From Streptomyces sp. JHA26 (GTDB lineage Bacteria > Actinomycetota > Actinomycetes > Streptomycetales > Streptomycetaceae): a DNA stretch of 64,000 nt. Location: assembly GCF_002005565.1 (NCBI RefSeq), contig NZ_BDJC01000039.1:1-64000 (forward strand), in the 5' to 3' direction. The notes under the pieces are model-generated. The model was not told the DNA's origin, did no database searches, and saw only the letters and a list, made by a program, of their open reading frames with translations. This document shows, piece by piece, positions 56,148-64,000 of the stretch (position 1 is the first letter of the stretch; each line of letters opens with the position of its first letter). Made by a program: the position numbers and the translations under genes.

Positions 56148-56353
56148 CCTCCGCCCTGGAGTGGTTCAAGAGCAGCCACAGCAGCAACGACGGCCCCGAC
56201 TGCGTCGAGGTCGCCATAGCCCCCGCCGACGCCACCGTCCACGTCCGCGACTCCAAGGACCCCGACGCCGCCCTGCTGACCTTCGCCGGTGTCTCGTGGA
56301 CCGCGTTCGTGCACACCGTCACGGCGGCCGGCCGCCAGGCCCCCCGCGCCTGA
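56144..56353 (+). CDS. DUF397-domain small protein
   Basis: A 69-residue DUF397 protein: 'EWFKSSHSSNDGPDCVEVAI', 'HVRDSKDPDAALLTFAGVSW' and 'TAFVHTV', keeping F/W-K-S-S, C-V-E, R-D-S-K and W-x-x-F. It overlaps the WhiJ-like gene (ATGA), so production is coupled. DUF397 partners are thought to bind or modify the XRE regulator. Confidence 0.93.
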   Translation: MTSALEWFKSSHSSNDGPDCVEVAIAPADATVHVRDSKDPDAALLTFAGVSWTAFVHTVTAAGRQAPRA

Positions 56354-56409
56354 TCCGTGGACGGGGCGCCCGTCGGATGAGTGCGGGGCCCGTGGGTAAT
56401 GAAGTGGGC

Positions 56410-56922
56410 ATGACCACAACTTCCGTCTCGCGGACCCTTCCCCTGGCCTCGGGCCTCCTCACCGGCACCGTCGCCCTCTACATGGCGCTGGTCGCCTTCG
56501 GGAACATCACCGACTTCGGGACGAACCAGGCGTTCGTCCAGCACGTGCTCGCCATGGACACCACGTTCAAGGACGACGACCTGATGTGGCGGGCCGTCAC
56601 GAACGAGGGACTGCAGAACGCGGCCTACGTGGTGATCATCGCCTGGGAGACGGTGGCCGCGCTCGTGCTGATCGCCGGTACCTGGTTCTGGTTCCGGCAG
56701 GACCGTGCGCGGGCCCGCAGGATCTCCACCCTCGGCCTGCTGATGGTGATGCTGCTCTTCGGCGTCGGCTTCATCGGCATCGGCGGGGAGTGGTTCGCGA
56801 TGTGGCAGTCGGACACCTGGAACGGGCTGGACGCGGCGACGCGGATATTCCTGCTCAGCGGTGTCGTGCTGATCGTCACGCACCTGCCGCTGGGCCGGGC
56901 GGAGGCTACGGGACGACCCTGA
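56410..56922 (+). CDS. DUF2165-family membrane protein
   Basis: A 170-residue protein with four spans, 'LASGLLTGTVALYMALVAFG', 'AAYVVIIAWETVAALVLIAG', 'TLGLLMVMLLFGVGFIGIGG' and 'IFLLSGVVLIVTHLP'. 'LVAFGNITDFGTNQAFVQHV', 'LAMDTTFKDDDLMWRAVTN' and 'GGEWFAMWQSDTWNG' are characteristic of DUF2165. The function is unknown. The 3' end overlaps the next, convergent gene by 17 bp. Confidence 0.92.
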   Translation: MTTTSVSRTLPLASGLLTGTVALYMALVAFGNITDFGTNQAFVQHVLAMDTTFKDDDLMWRAVTNEGLQNAAYVVIIAWETVAALVLIAGTWFWFRQDRARARRISTLGLLMVMLLFGVGFIGIGGEWFAMWQSDTWNGLDAATRIFLLSGVVLIVTHLPLGRAEATGRP

Positions 56923-57472
56923 CCTTCGTACCGGTCGTCGCGAACGTCCAGACGGCCTGGCCGTCCGGCGTGTGCAGCCGTATGCCGCCGGTCTTCGTCC
57001 CGGAGACGGGCGGCGGGGGCGAGGAGCCGTCGGCCGCGTGGGAGAAGGCGACCGAGACGCCGTCCGCCAGGGCGAAGTACACGATGTGCTCGATCGGGAC
57101 CCCGTCGGAACCGATCGTGGAGTTCCGGCGCTGACCGACCGTGTAGGTGCCGGGGTCGGGGCTGACCGTGCCGGGCCACACGGTGAAGGTCCGGCGGGCG
57201 GCGTCGCTCGCGTCGACCAGCCAGACCCGCTTCTGCCCGACGGAGTAGACGACGCGCCGCCCGGTGCCGGAGCCGGCCGGGACCGGGGCCGGCGCCGTCT
57301 CCTTCGGCGTGGGGGACACCCGGGCCGGGGCCGACGGGCTCGGGGCGGCCACGGCGGCCGTGGGGTGCGGGCCCCGGTCGGCCTGCACGGTCAGGAAACC
57401 GACCCCCGCTATCGCTCCCACGGTCAGACCGGAGACCCAGGCCCACGAGGGAAGTCGGGCAGGCACGGGCAC
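56906..57472 (-). CDS. Membrane-anchored YkuD-like protein lacking the catalytic cysteine
   Basis: A 188-residue exported protein. A single N-terminal span ('WAWVSGLTVGAIAGVGFL', about 9-26) and a Pro/Ala linker precede a domain with the YkuD strand order: 'RRVVYSVGQKRVWLVDASDA', 'FTVWPGTVSPDPGTYTVGQR', 'GVPIEHIVYFALADGVSVAF'. The SHGC[VI]R active-site loop is replaced by 'GTKTGGIRLHTPDGQAVWTF' with no Cys or His, then 'ATTGTKVRVV' matching the YkuD C-terminus. So it has an L,D-transpeptidase fold but cannot be an active transpeptidase. It is 86 bp downstream of fbiC on the same strand. Confidence 0.78.
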   Translation of the reverse strand: MPVPARLPSWAWVSGLTVGAIAGVGFLTVQADRGPHPTAAVAAPSPSAPARVSPTPKETAPAPVPAGSGTGRRVVYSVGQKRVWLVDASDAARRTFTVWPGTVSPDPGTYTVGQRRNSTIGSDGVPIEHIVYFALADGVSVAFSHAADGSSPPPPVSGTKTGGIRLHTPDGQAVWTFATTGTKVRVVP

Positions 57473-57558
57473 GCATCTCCTCAGCTACGAGAACCCCCCG
57501 ACACACCGGGGGCCCGATCATCGTACTGTGAGCGGCCCGCGCCTCCGTCCGGCGGCGG

Positions 57559-60171
57559 TCAGTCCAGTACCGGCAGCAGCTCCGGCAGGTGCCCGTCCGA
57601 GGCCGTCGCCGCCCGCCGCCGCTCCTCGGGGACCTCGCCGTACAGCGTCGTGCGGGGCCTGGCGGGGCGGCCCGCCGCGTCGGCGACGGCGATCAGGTCC
57701 TTGACGGACTTGTAGGAGCCGTAGGAGGAGCCCGCCATGCGGGAGATCGTCTCCTCCATGAGGGTCCCGCCGAGGTCGTTCGCGCCGGAGCGGAGCATCT
57801 CCGCCGCCCCCTCGGTGCCCAGTTTCACCCAGCTCGTCTGGATGTTGGGGATGTGGGGGTGGAGCAGGAGGCGGGCCATCGCGGTGACCGCGCGGTTGTC
57901 CCGCATGGTGGGTCCGGGCCGGGCGATGCCCGCCAGGTAGACGGGTGCGTTGGTGTGGATGAAGGGCAGCGTCACGAACTCCGTGAAGCCGCCCGTGCGC
58001 TGCTGGATGCCGGCGAGGGTGCGCAGGTGGCCCAGCCAGTGGCGGGGCTGGTCGACGTGGCCGTACATCATCGTGGAGCTCGACCGGATGCCCAGCTCGT
58101 GGGCCGTCTCGACGACCTCGATCCAGGTGGCCGTGGGCAGCTTGCCCTTGGTCAGGATCCAGCGGACCTCGTCGTCGAGGATCTCCGCCGCCGTGCCGGG
58201 GATGGAGTCGAGGCCCGCCTCCTTGGCCGCGGTCAGCCACTCGCGGATCGACATGCCGGTGCGGGTGGCGCCGTTGACGACCTCCATCGGCGAGAAGGCG
58301 TGCACGTGCATGCCGGGGACGCGGGCCTTGACCGCCTTGGCGATGTCGAAGTACGCGGTGCCCGGCAGGTCGGGGTGGATGCCGCCCTGCATGCACACCT
58401 CGACCGCGCCGACCTCCCACGCCTGCTGGGCGCGGTCGGCGACCTGGTCGAGGGAGAGCGTGTAGGCGTCGGCGTCCGTGCGGCGCTGGGCGAAGGCGCA
58501 GAAGCGGCAGCCGGTGTAGCAGACGTTCGTGAAGTTGATGTTCCGCGTGACGATGTACGTCACGTCGTCGCCGACCGTCGAGCGGCGCACGTCGTCGGCC
58601 ACCCGGCACAGGGCGTCCAGCGCCGGGCCGTCGGCGTGCAGCAGGGCGAGGGCCTCGTCGTCGGTGAGCCGCGTCGGGTCGTCGGCCGCCGTGGCCAGCG
58701 CGGCGCGTACGTCGGTGTCGATGCGTTCCGGGGCCATGCCGGGGGCGGCCGCCTCGCGCAGGGCGCCCCAGTCGCCGTACACCTCGTCGAAGTCCTCGCG
58801 GCGGTCCGACGTACGGCCCTCGGTGTCGATGGTGGCGTGCAGGTCGGTGCGGCCGGACGCCTCGAAGACCTCCTCCGGCTCCTGCCACGGACGGCCCCGC
58901 ACCGTCGCGTCCTCGCGCGCGAGGCCCGTGTCCGGGTCGGCGAGCGCGGCCACGTGCGGGCGCAGGCGCGGGTCCAGCCAGGGCTCGCCGCGCCTGACGA
59001 ACTCGGGGTAGACGCAGAGCCGTTCGCGCAGCTCGAAGCCGGCCGTGCGGGACCTCTGCGCCAGCTCCTCGATCTGCGGCCAGGGGCGTTCGGGATTGAC
59101 GTGGTCGATGGTGAGCGGGGAGACGCCGCCCCAGTCGTCGATGCCGGCGCCGATCAGGCGCTCGTACTCGGCGTCCACCAGGTTGGGCGGGGCCTGGAGG
59201 CAGGCGGCCGGGCCCATGATGTGCCGGGCGACGGCCACCGTGGCGACCAGCTCGTCCAGCTCCGCGTCCGGCATGCCGCGCATCGCGGTGTCCGGCTTGG
59301 CGCGGAAGTTCTGGATGATCAGCTCCTGGACGCCGTGGTAGGCGCGGGCGACCTTGCGCAGCGCGAACAGGGACTCGGCGCGTTCCTCGTACGTCTCGCC
59401 GATGCCGATGAGGATGCCGGAGGTGAAGGGGACCGAGGAGCGTCCGGCGTCCTCCAGGACGCGCAGGCGCACGGCCGGTTCCTTGTCCGGGGAGCCGTGG
59501 TGGGGGCCGCCGGGCTCGGACCACAGGCGGGTCGCGGTGGTCTCCAGCATCATGCCCATCGACGGTGCGACCGGCTTGAGCCGCTGGAAGTCCGTCCAGG
59601 TCATGACGCCCGGGTTGAGGTGGGGCAGCAGGCCCGTCTCCTCCAGGATGCGGATCGAGACGGCGCGGACGTAGGCGATCGTGTCGTCGTAGCCGTGCGC
59701 GTCGAGCCACTCGCGGGCCTCGGGCCAGCGGTCCTCGGGCTTGTCGCCGAGGGTGATCAGCGCTTCCTTGCAGCCGAGGGCGGCGCCCTTGCGGGCGATG
59801 TCCAGCACCTCGTCCGGCGACATGAACATCCCGTGCCCGGCCCGGCGCAGCTTGCCGGGGACGGTGACGAAGGTGCAGTAGTGGCACTTGTCCCGGCACA
59901 GGCGGGTGAGGGGGATGAAGACGCTCTTCGAGTAGGTGATGACGCCGGGACGGCCCGCCGCCTCCAGGCCGGCGTCCCGCACCCGCGCGGCGGACGCGGT
60001 GAGGGCGTCGAGGTGCTCGCCGCGGGCCTGGAGCAGCACCGCGGCCTCGGCGACGTCGAGGGCGACACCGTCCCGGGCGCGTTTGAGGGCGCGACGCAGG
60101 GAGTTCTCGGTCGGGCCGGCGGCACCGGCGGAGTCGTCGGGTCCGGTTCCGGGGGTCGCGGGAGTCGTCAT
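57559..60171 (-). CDS. fbiC: F420 biosynthesis FO synthase (CofG-CofH fusion)
   Basis: An 870-residue enzyme that makes the deazaflavin FO, the chromophore of coenzyme F420, from tyrosine and a ribityl-uracil. It has two radical-SAM domains. The first (CofG-like) has its cluster motif at C92-x3-C96-x2-C99 in '[12 protein letters not shown]'. The second (CofH-like) has C551-x3-C555-x2-C558 in '[11 protein letters not shown]'. Length and two-domain order match actinobacterial FbiC. ATG at 60171 is chosen. F420 supports redox enzymes in antibiotic and stress metabolism. No other F420 gene is close. Confidence 0.97.
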   Translation of the reverse strand: MTTPATPGTGPDDSAGAAGPTENSLRRALKRARDGVALDVAEAAVLLQARGEHLDALTASAARVRDAGLEAAGRPGVITYSKSVFIPLTRLCRDKCHYCTFVTVPGKLRRAGHGMFMSPDEVLDIARKGAALGCKEALITLGDKPEDRWPEAREWLDAHGYDDTIAYVRAVSIRILEETGLLPHLNPGVMTWTDFQRLKPVAPSMGMMLETTATRLWSEPGGPHHGSPDKEPAVRLRVLEDAGRSSVPFTSGILIGIGETYEERAESLFALRKVARAYHGVQELIIQNFRAKPDTAMRGMPDAELDELVATVAVARHIMGPAACLQAPPNLVDAEYERLIGAGIDDWGGVSPLTIDHVNPERPWPQIEELAQRSRTAGFELRERLCVYPEFVRRGEPWLDPRLRPHVAALADPDTGLAREDATVRGRPWQEPEEVFEASGRTDLHATIDTEGRTSDRREDFDEVYGDWGALREAAAPGMAPERIDTDVRAALATAADDPTRLTDDEALALLHADGPALDALCRVADDVRRSTVGDDVTYIVTRNINFTNVCYTGCRFCAFAQRRTDADAYTLSLDQVADRAQQAWEVGAVEVCMQGGIHPDLPGTAYFDIAKAVKARVPGMHVHAFSPMEVVNGATRTGMSIREWLTAAKEAGLDSIPGTAAEILDDEVRWILTKGKLPTATWIEVVETAHELGIRSSSTMMYGHVDQPRHWLGHLRTLAGIQQRTGGFTEFVTLPFIHTNAPVYLAGIARPGPTMRDNRAVTAMARLLLHPHIPNIQTSWVKLGTEGAAEMLRSGANDLGGTLMEETISRMAGSSYGSYKSVKDLIAVADAAGRPARPRTTLYGEVPEERRRAATASDGHLPELLPVLD

Positions 60172-60688
60172 CCTTCGAGCATACGAGCGCCATGATCGGG
60201 GCGCGGCGCGCGTCACGCTCCCCCACCGGGCGGTTTCCGGCCCTCCATGCGCCGGACCCCTTTCCTCGCACGGGAGTCCACGGCTCCGTACGAGGGTTGC
60301 ACGCATCACCACCGCACCACCCGTGCCATGTCACGCCGGGACCCAGGGCAACGCCCTCGACATCGGCGTCTTCGACGAGCGCGGCACCGACCTGGGCGGC
60401 CGGGGCTTCCCCCATGAGGCTGTCCGGAGAACGCGGGGGCACACGGGACGGGACGGTGAACGGACGATGTCGTCCCCCGCCGGGACCGGGTACCGGGCCG
60501 TGACGGGCGTGACGGTTGTGACGGCCGTCCGGCGCCGGGCGACGGGGTCGAGGGCCGGGGCGGGACCGCCGGCGGTACGGGTGGCCCCGGAGAGGTGAGG
60601 GACCTGTGATCGGCGTCTCCCACGGCTGACGTGGTCGGCATGCACAAGGCAAACTGGCGTAGTTGCTCAGGATGTCTAGGGGGACGGC
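60172..60688. other. 517-bp gap between fbiC and afsR
   Basis: It holds the divergent fbiC and afsR promoter regions. Open frames with high GC occur here but none has a good start site or recognisable product. A segment at about 60340-60430 reads as 'ALDIGVFDERGTDLGGRGF' in one frame, which I could not place and do not call. No strong hairpin is seen. Confidence 0.5.
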
Positions 60689-63655
60689 ATGAACGGTGGA
60701 CCGCGCGCTCCGGGGCAGCGGCTTTCCGGGACACCGGCGGAACCGGAGCCGTCGGCCGCGCTGCGGTTCGGCGTGCTCGGACCGGTGCGCGCCTGGCGCG
60801 GCGACAAGCCGCTGCCCACCGGGTCCCCGCAGCAACGCGCGCTGCTGGCCGCCCTGTTGCTGCGCGAGGGCCGGACGGCCACCGCGGCCGAGCTGATCGA
60901 CGCCCTGTGGGGCGAGGAACCGCCGTCGCAGGCGCTGGCGGCGGTGCGCACGTACGCGTCACGGCTGCGGAAGGTGCTGGACCCCGGGGTGCTGGTCAGC
61001 GAGTCGGGCGGCTACGCCGTGCGCGGGCCGGGGAACGGGGCCCTGGACCTGTCGCTCGCCCAGGACCTGGCCGTCGAGGCGGAGAAGGCGCGGGCCGCCG
61101 GGGACCTGGGCCGGGCGCGCGAGGTGCTGCGGCGTGCGCTGGCCCTCTGGGACGGCGAGACGCTGGCCGCCGTCCCGGGCCCGTACGCGCAGGCCCAGCG
61201 GGTCCGGCTGGAGGAGTGGCGGCTCCAGCTCCTGGAGACGCGGCTCGACCTGGACCTGGAGCAGGGCTGCCACGCGGAGGCCGTCTCGGAGCTGACCGCG
61301 CTGACCGCCGCGCACCCGCTGCGCGAGCGGCTGCGGGAGCTGCTGATGCTCGCCCTGTACCGCAGCGGACGCCAGGCCGAGGCGCTGGCCGTGTACGCGG
61401 ACACGCGGCGGCTGCTCGCCGACGAGCTGGGCGTCGACCCGCGCCCCGGCCTGCGGGAGCTGCAGCAGCGCATCCTCCGGGCGGACCCGGCCCTGGCGGA
61501 ACCGCCCGCGCCGGCCCCGGAGTCGGCCGCGGCCCCGGTCCGCCCGGCACAACTGCCGGCCACCGTGCCGGACTTCACGGGACGCGCGTCCCTCGTGCAC
61601 GAGCTGAGCGAGGTGCTGGGCTCGGCGCCGGGCGCCGAGGGCCGGGTGATGGCCGTCTCCGCCGTCGCGGGCATCGGCGGCGTCGGCAAGACGACCCTCG
61701 CGGTGCACGTGGCCCACCGGGCGCGGGCCGCCTTCCCGGACGGGCAGCTCTACGTCGACCTCCAGGGCGCGGAAGGGCGGGCGGCGGAGCCGGAGACGGT
61801 GCTGGGCGCCTTCCTGCGCGCCCTGGGCACGGCCGACTCGGCCGTCCCCGACTCCCTGGAGGAGCGGGCCGCCCTCTACCGCTCCGTCCTGGACGGCCGC
61901 CGCGTCCTGGTGCTGCTGGACAACGCCCGCGACGCCGCGCAGGTACGCCCGCTGCTGCCCGGCACGGAGGGGTGCGCGGCGCTGGTGACGTCGCGGGCGC
62001 GGATGGTGGACCTCGCCGGGGCGCACCTGGTCGACCTGGACGTGATGTCCCCCGAGGAGGCGCTGGCGCTCTTCACGAAGATCGTGGGCGAGGAGCGGGT
62101 CGCCGCGGAGCGGGAGGCGGCCCTGGACGTGGTGGGGGCGTGCGGCTTCCTGCCCCTGGCCATCCGCATCGCCGCGTCGCGCCTCGCCGCCCGGCGCACG
62201 TGGACGGTGTCCGTCCTCGCGGCGAAACTGGCGGACGAGCGGCGCCGGCTGGACGAGCTGCAGGCCGGTGACCTGGCGGTCAAGGCCACGTTCGAGCTGG
62301 GCTACGGGCAGCTGGAGCCGGCCCAGGCCCGTGCCTTCCGCCTGCTGGGCCTGGCGGACGGCCCGGACATCTCCCTGGCGGCGGCAGCGGCGGTGCTGGA
62401 CCTCCCGGCGGAGGACACGGAGGACCTGCTGGAGTCCCTGGTGGACACGTCGCTGCTGGAGTCGGCGGCGCCGGGACGCTACCGCTTCCACGACCTCGTC
62501 CGGCTCTACGCGCGTGCGTGCGCGGAACGGGACGAGCACCCGCCGGGCGAGCGGGGGGCGGCGCTGTCGCGGCTGCTGGACTTCTACCTGGCCACGGCGG
62601 CGGGGGTGTACGCGATCGAACGGCCGGGGGACCGGACCGTGGACCACCTGGAGCGCACCGAGTTCGCGGGCCTGGAGTTCAGCGACGGCACCGCCGCCCT
62701 GGACTGGTTGCACTCCGAGGCGGCGTGCATCCTGGCATGCGTCCGGCAGTCCCTGGGGCCGAGCACACTGCGGCGGGCGGTCGACCTCCTGCTGGCGTCG
62801 AAGGACCTGGCGGAGTCAGGGGCGAGCTCCCTCGGTTACGAAGCGGTCGCGTTCGCCGTGCGGGACGCCACGGCCGCCGCGGACGACGCTCGAGCGGAAG
62901 GGCGCGCACGGACGACCTTGGCCCAGGTCCTCAGTCGCGCCGGGCGCTTCGACGAGGCCGGTGCGGAGGCCGAGCGTGCCATCGAACTCGGCAACCGGAC
63001 CGGAGACTCGTGGACCAAGGGCAACGCGCACAACGAGCAGGGCATCATCGCCAACTGCAGAAACCGACGCGACGTCAGCGAAGTGCACCTTCGTGAGGCC
63101 ATCAGTGCGTTCCGTGCCGACGGCAACCGCCCCGGTGAGGCCAGCGCCCTCTGCAATCTGTCACGTGTTCTCGTTTCCGTGGGGCGCACGGCCTCGGGGA
63201 TCGACCTGGTGCGCCGGGGAATCGCCCTCTACGACGAGCTCGGGCTGACCTTTCGCCTGGCCAATGCGCGGTACGCACTGGGTATCGCGCTCAGTCACGC
63301 ATCCCGCCAGTCCGAGGCGCTGAGCGAGCTGTCCACAGCGTTGCAGACCTTCGTGGAGAACCGGCAGCGTCTGTGGGAGGGGGCGACGCACTTCCGTATA
63401 GCCCAGGTCCACCTCTCGGCTCACCGGCCGGCCCAGGCGGCACAACACGCCGAGCAGGCGCTGACGACCGGAAGCATCGGCGGTGACTGGATGCGCGCCA
63501 ACATCCTCACCCTCCTGGGCCGCTCACTCAGCGGTCTCGGTCAGACCGATCGCGCGCGTGCGTGCTGGCGCGACGCACTGGCCATCTACGAAGAGTCCGG
63601 TGCGCCGGAATCGGCGGAGCTGCGGGCGCTCCTCCGGCCGATCGAAGCCGCGTGA
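60689..63655 (+). CDS. afsR: AfsR, SARP-type global regulator of secondary metabolism
   Basis: A 988-residue regulator. The N-terminal OmpR-type HTH (about 25-110: 'ALRFGVLGPVRAWRGDKPLP', 'SPQQRALLAALLLREGRTAT', 'AVRTYASRLRKVL') and a BTAD domain (about 118-270) form the SARP part. The NB-ARC ATPase follows with Walker A 'AGIGGVGKTTLAVHVAHR' (about 327-344) and Walker B 'RRVLVLLDNARDAAQVRPLL'; helical and TPR repeats fill about 610-988. AfsR is phosphorylated by AfsK and, with ATP binding, activates afsS. Length fits AfsR (about 990), and afsS follows directly. Confidence 0.96.
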   Translation: MNGGPRAPGQRLSGTPAEPEPSAALRFGVLGPVRAWRGDKPLPTGSPQQRALLAALLLREGRTATAAELIDALWGEEPPSQALAAVRTYASRLRKVLDPGVLVSESGGYAVRGPGNGALDLSLAQDLAVEAEKARAAGDLGRAREVLRRALALWDGETLAAVPGPYAQAQRVRLEEWRLQLLETRLDLDLEQGCHAEAVSELTALTAAHPLRERLRELLMLALYRSGRQAEALAVYADTRRLLADELGVDPRPGLRELQQRILRADPALAEPPAPAPESAAAPVRPAQLPATVPDFTGRASLVHELSEVLGSAPGAEGRVMAVSAVAGIGGVGKTTLAVHVAHRARAAFPDGQLYVDLQGAEGRAAEPETVLGAFLRALGTADSAVPDSLEERAALYRSVLDGRRVLVLLDNARDAAQVRPLLPGTEGCAALVTSRARMVDLAGAHLVDLDVMSPEEALALFTKIVGEERVAAEREAALDVVGACGFLPLAIRIAASRLAARRTWTVSVLAAKLADERRRLDELQAGDLAVKATFELGYGQLEPAQARAFRLLGLADGPDISLAAAAAVLDLPAEDTEDLLESLVDTSLLESAAPGRYRFHDLVRLYARACAERDEHPPGERGAALSRLLDFYLATAAGVYAIERPGDRTVDHLERTEFAGLEFSDGTAALDWLHSEAACILACVRQSLGPSTLRRAVDLLLASKDLAESGASSLGYEAVAFAVRDATAAADDARAEGRARTTLAQVLSRAGRFDEAGAEAERAIELGNRTGDSWTKGNAHNEQGIIANCRNRRDVSEVHLREAISAFRADGNRPGEASALCNLSRVLVSVGRTASGIDLVRRGIALYDELGLTFRLANARYALGIALSHASRQSEALSELSTALQTFVENRQRLWEGATHFRIAQVHLSAHRPAQAAQHAEQALTTGSIGGDWMRANILTLLGRSLSGLGQTDRARACWRDALAIYEESGAPESAELRALLRPIEAA

Positions 63656-63662
63656 ACGAACG

Positions 63663-63699
63663 GGTCGTTCATCGAACGTTTATGGGTGGCTGCCAGGAT
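63663..63699 (+). promoter_or_regulatory. AfsR/PhoP-type site and promoter of afsS
   Basis: CGTTCAT (63666-63672) and CGTTTAT (63677-63683) are direct repeats 11 bp apart, the spacing of PhoP and SARP sites. A CAGGAT -10 element follows at 63694-63699. In S. coelicolor AfsR binds exactly such repeats overlapping the -35 of afsS, and PhoP competes there. The spacing to -10 (10 bp from the second repeat) places the repeats over the -35 region. Confidence 0.8.
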
Positions 63700-63855
63700 C
63701 AGGACATCGATCCGTCGCGTCGGGGGGCAGGCGGGTCTGCGGGGCTTCATCTGTAGGGTGAACGGTCCCGCGCACCCGTCCGGCGGCCTTCGGGGGAGCC
63801 GCCGAACGGGTGTCGTCAGCCCGACGTTCCATCCACTCCCTGGGGGTTCGCACCG

Positions 63856-64000
63856 ATGAGCAGCACCACGAACGGCACCGAAGACGCGGAGAACGGCACC
63901 ATCACGACGCTCGACAGCCACATGCCGGCCCCGCCGAAGGACAGCACCGCCACCACTCAGGACAGCCACATGCCGGCCCCGCCGAGCGATGACTCCATCA
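63856..64000 (+). CDS. afsS: AfsS, small activator of secondary metabolism (3' end outside the window)
   Basis: The first 48 residues are present: 'MSSTTNGTEDAENGTITTLD', then 'SHMPAPP' followed by a second DSHMPAPP unit. The DSHMPAPP repeat is the signature of AfsS (AfsR2), a ~60-residue protein whose transcription AfsR turns on and which raises antibiotic production. Its direct position after afsR confirms the call. The window ends in the frame. Confidence 0.96.
   Translation, partial: MSSTTNGTEDAENGTITTLDSHMPAPPKDSTATTQDSHMPAPPSDDSI

Noticed and set aside
57518-60835. A 1105-codon minus-strand frame overlapping fbiC
   Set aside because: It is a shadow frame of fbiC in GC-rich DNA. Its codon bias is poor and it has no domain.

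Overview
The window reads as chromosomal DNA of a Streptomyces species. Base composition is very GC-rich, GTG starts are common and third codon positions are strongly G/C. It carries lineage markers: the sigma factor hrdD, the afsR-afsS regulatory pair, two XRE/DUF397 pairs, a GPP34-family protein and fbiC for coenzyme F420. No CRISPR array, rRNA or intact transposase was seen.

Layout. (1) 0-20.5 kb is conserved core: the end of a CpaB/RcpC-like gene, mscL, a P1-family peptidase, a lipoprotein L,D-transpeptidase, a fructose PTS operon (fruR-fruK-fruA) with repeated candidate operators, a DHA2 exporter with a divergent WYL regulator, a TetR gene with its palindrome, hrdD with a textbook SigR promoter, a GNAT acetyltransferase, a LigB-type dioxygenase with a divergent MarR regulator, a second TetR/DHA2 pair and an M6 metalloprotease. 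(2) 20.6-23.2 kb holds a tandem IclR regulator, tRNA-Arg(CCU) and, just downstream, debris of what may be an integrative element: a small XRE gene, a truncated methyltransferase and a hairpin-bearing small ORF. (3) 23.3-34.6 kb is an accessory block on one strand: a class II glutamine amidotransferase coupled to a large MalT-like LuxR regulator, a DHA2 exporter, then a run of membrane genes (HdeD-like, large membrane protein, SHOCT protein, DUF7144-like, diacylglycerol-kinase-like, LapA-like). (4) 34.4-40 kb has a decayed antitoxin gene, an AAA/DUF234 ATPase with an AT-rich operator, an EamA/NmrA pair with a divergent LysR, and a GtrA gene that lacks a nearby stop. (5) 40-64 kb is core again: a ribbon-helix-helix/DUF4097 pair with repeated operators, glutathione peroxidase, a MerR regulator, XRE/DUF397, GPP34, a D,D-carboxypeptidase with a very long cytoplasmic tail, a large membrane protein, a sodium symporter, an ADP-ribosylglycohydrolase lacking its metal-binding aspartates, a WhiJ-like triad, DUF2165, a YkuD-like protein without catalytic Cys, fbiC, afsR and the start of afsS.

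From memory of S. coelicolor gene order (not checked here), the left part resembles SCO3190-SCO3207 and the right part resembles SCO4444-SCO4425 in reverse. The CDA antibiotic cluster that follows SCO3207 there is absent here. If correct, the 20-42 kb accessory stretch bridges a chromosomal rearrangement next to a tRNA gene.

Regulation is the best-resolved layer. Many transcription-factor genes have a visible dyad or direct repeat next to their own or a divergent promoter, and strong terminator hairpins separate most convergent units.
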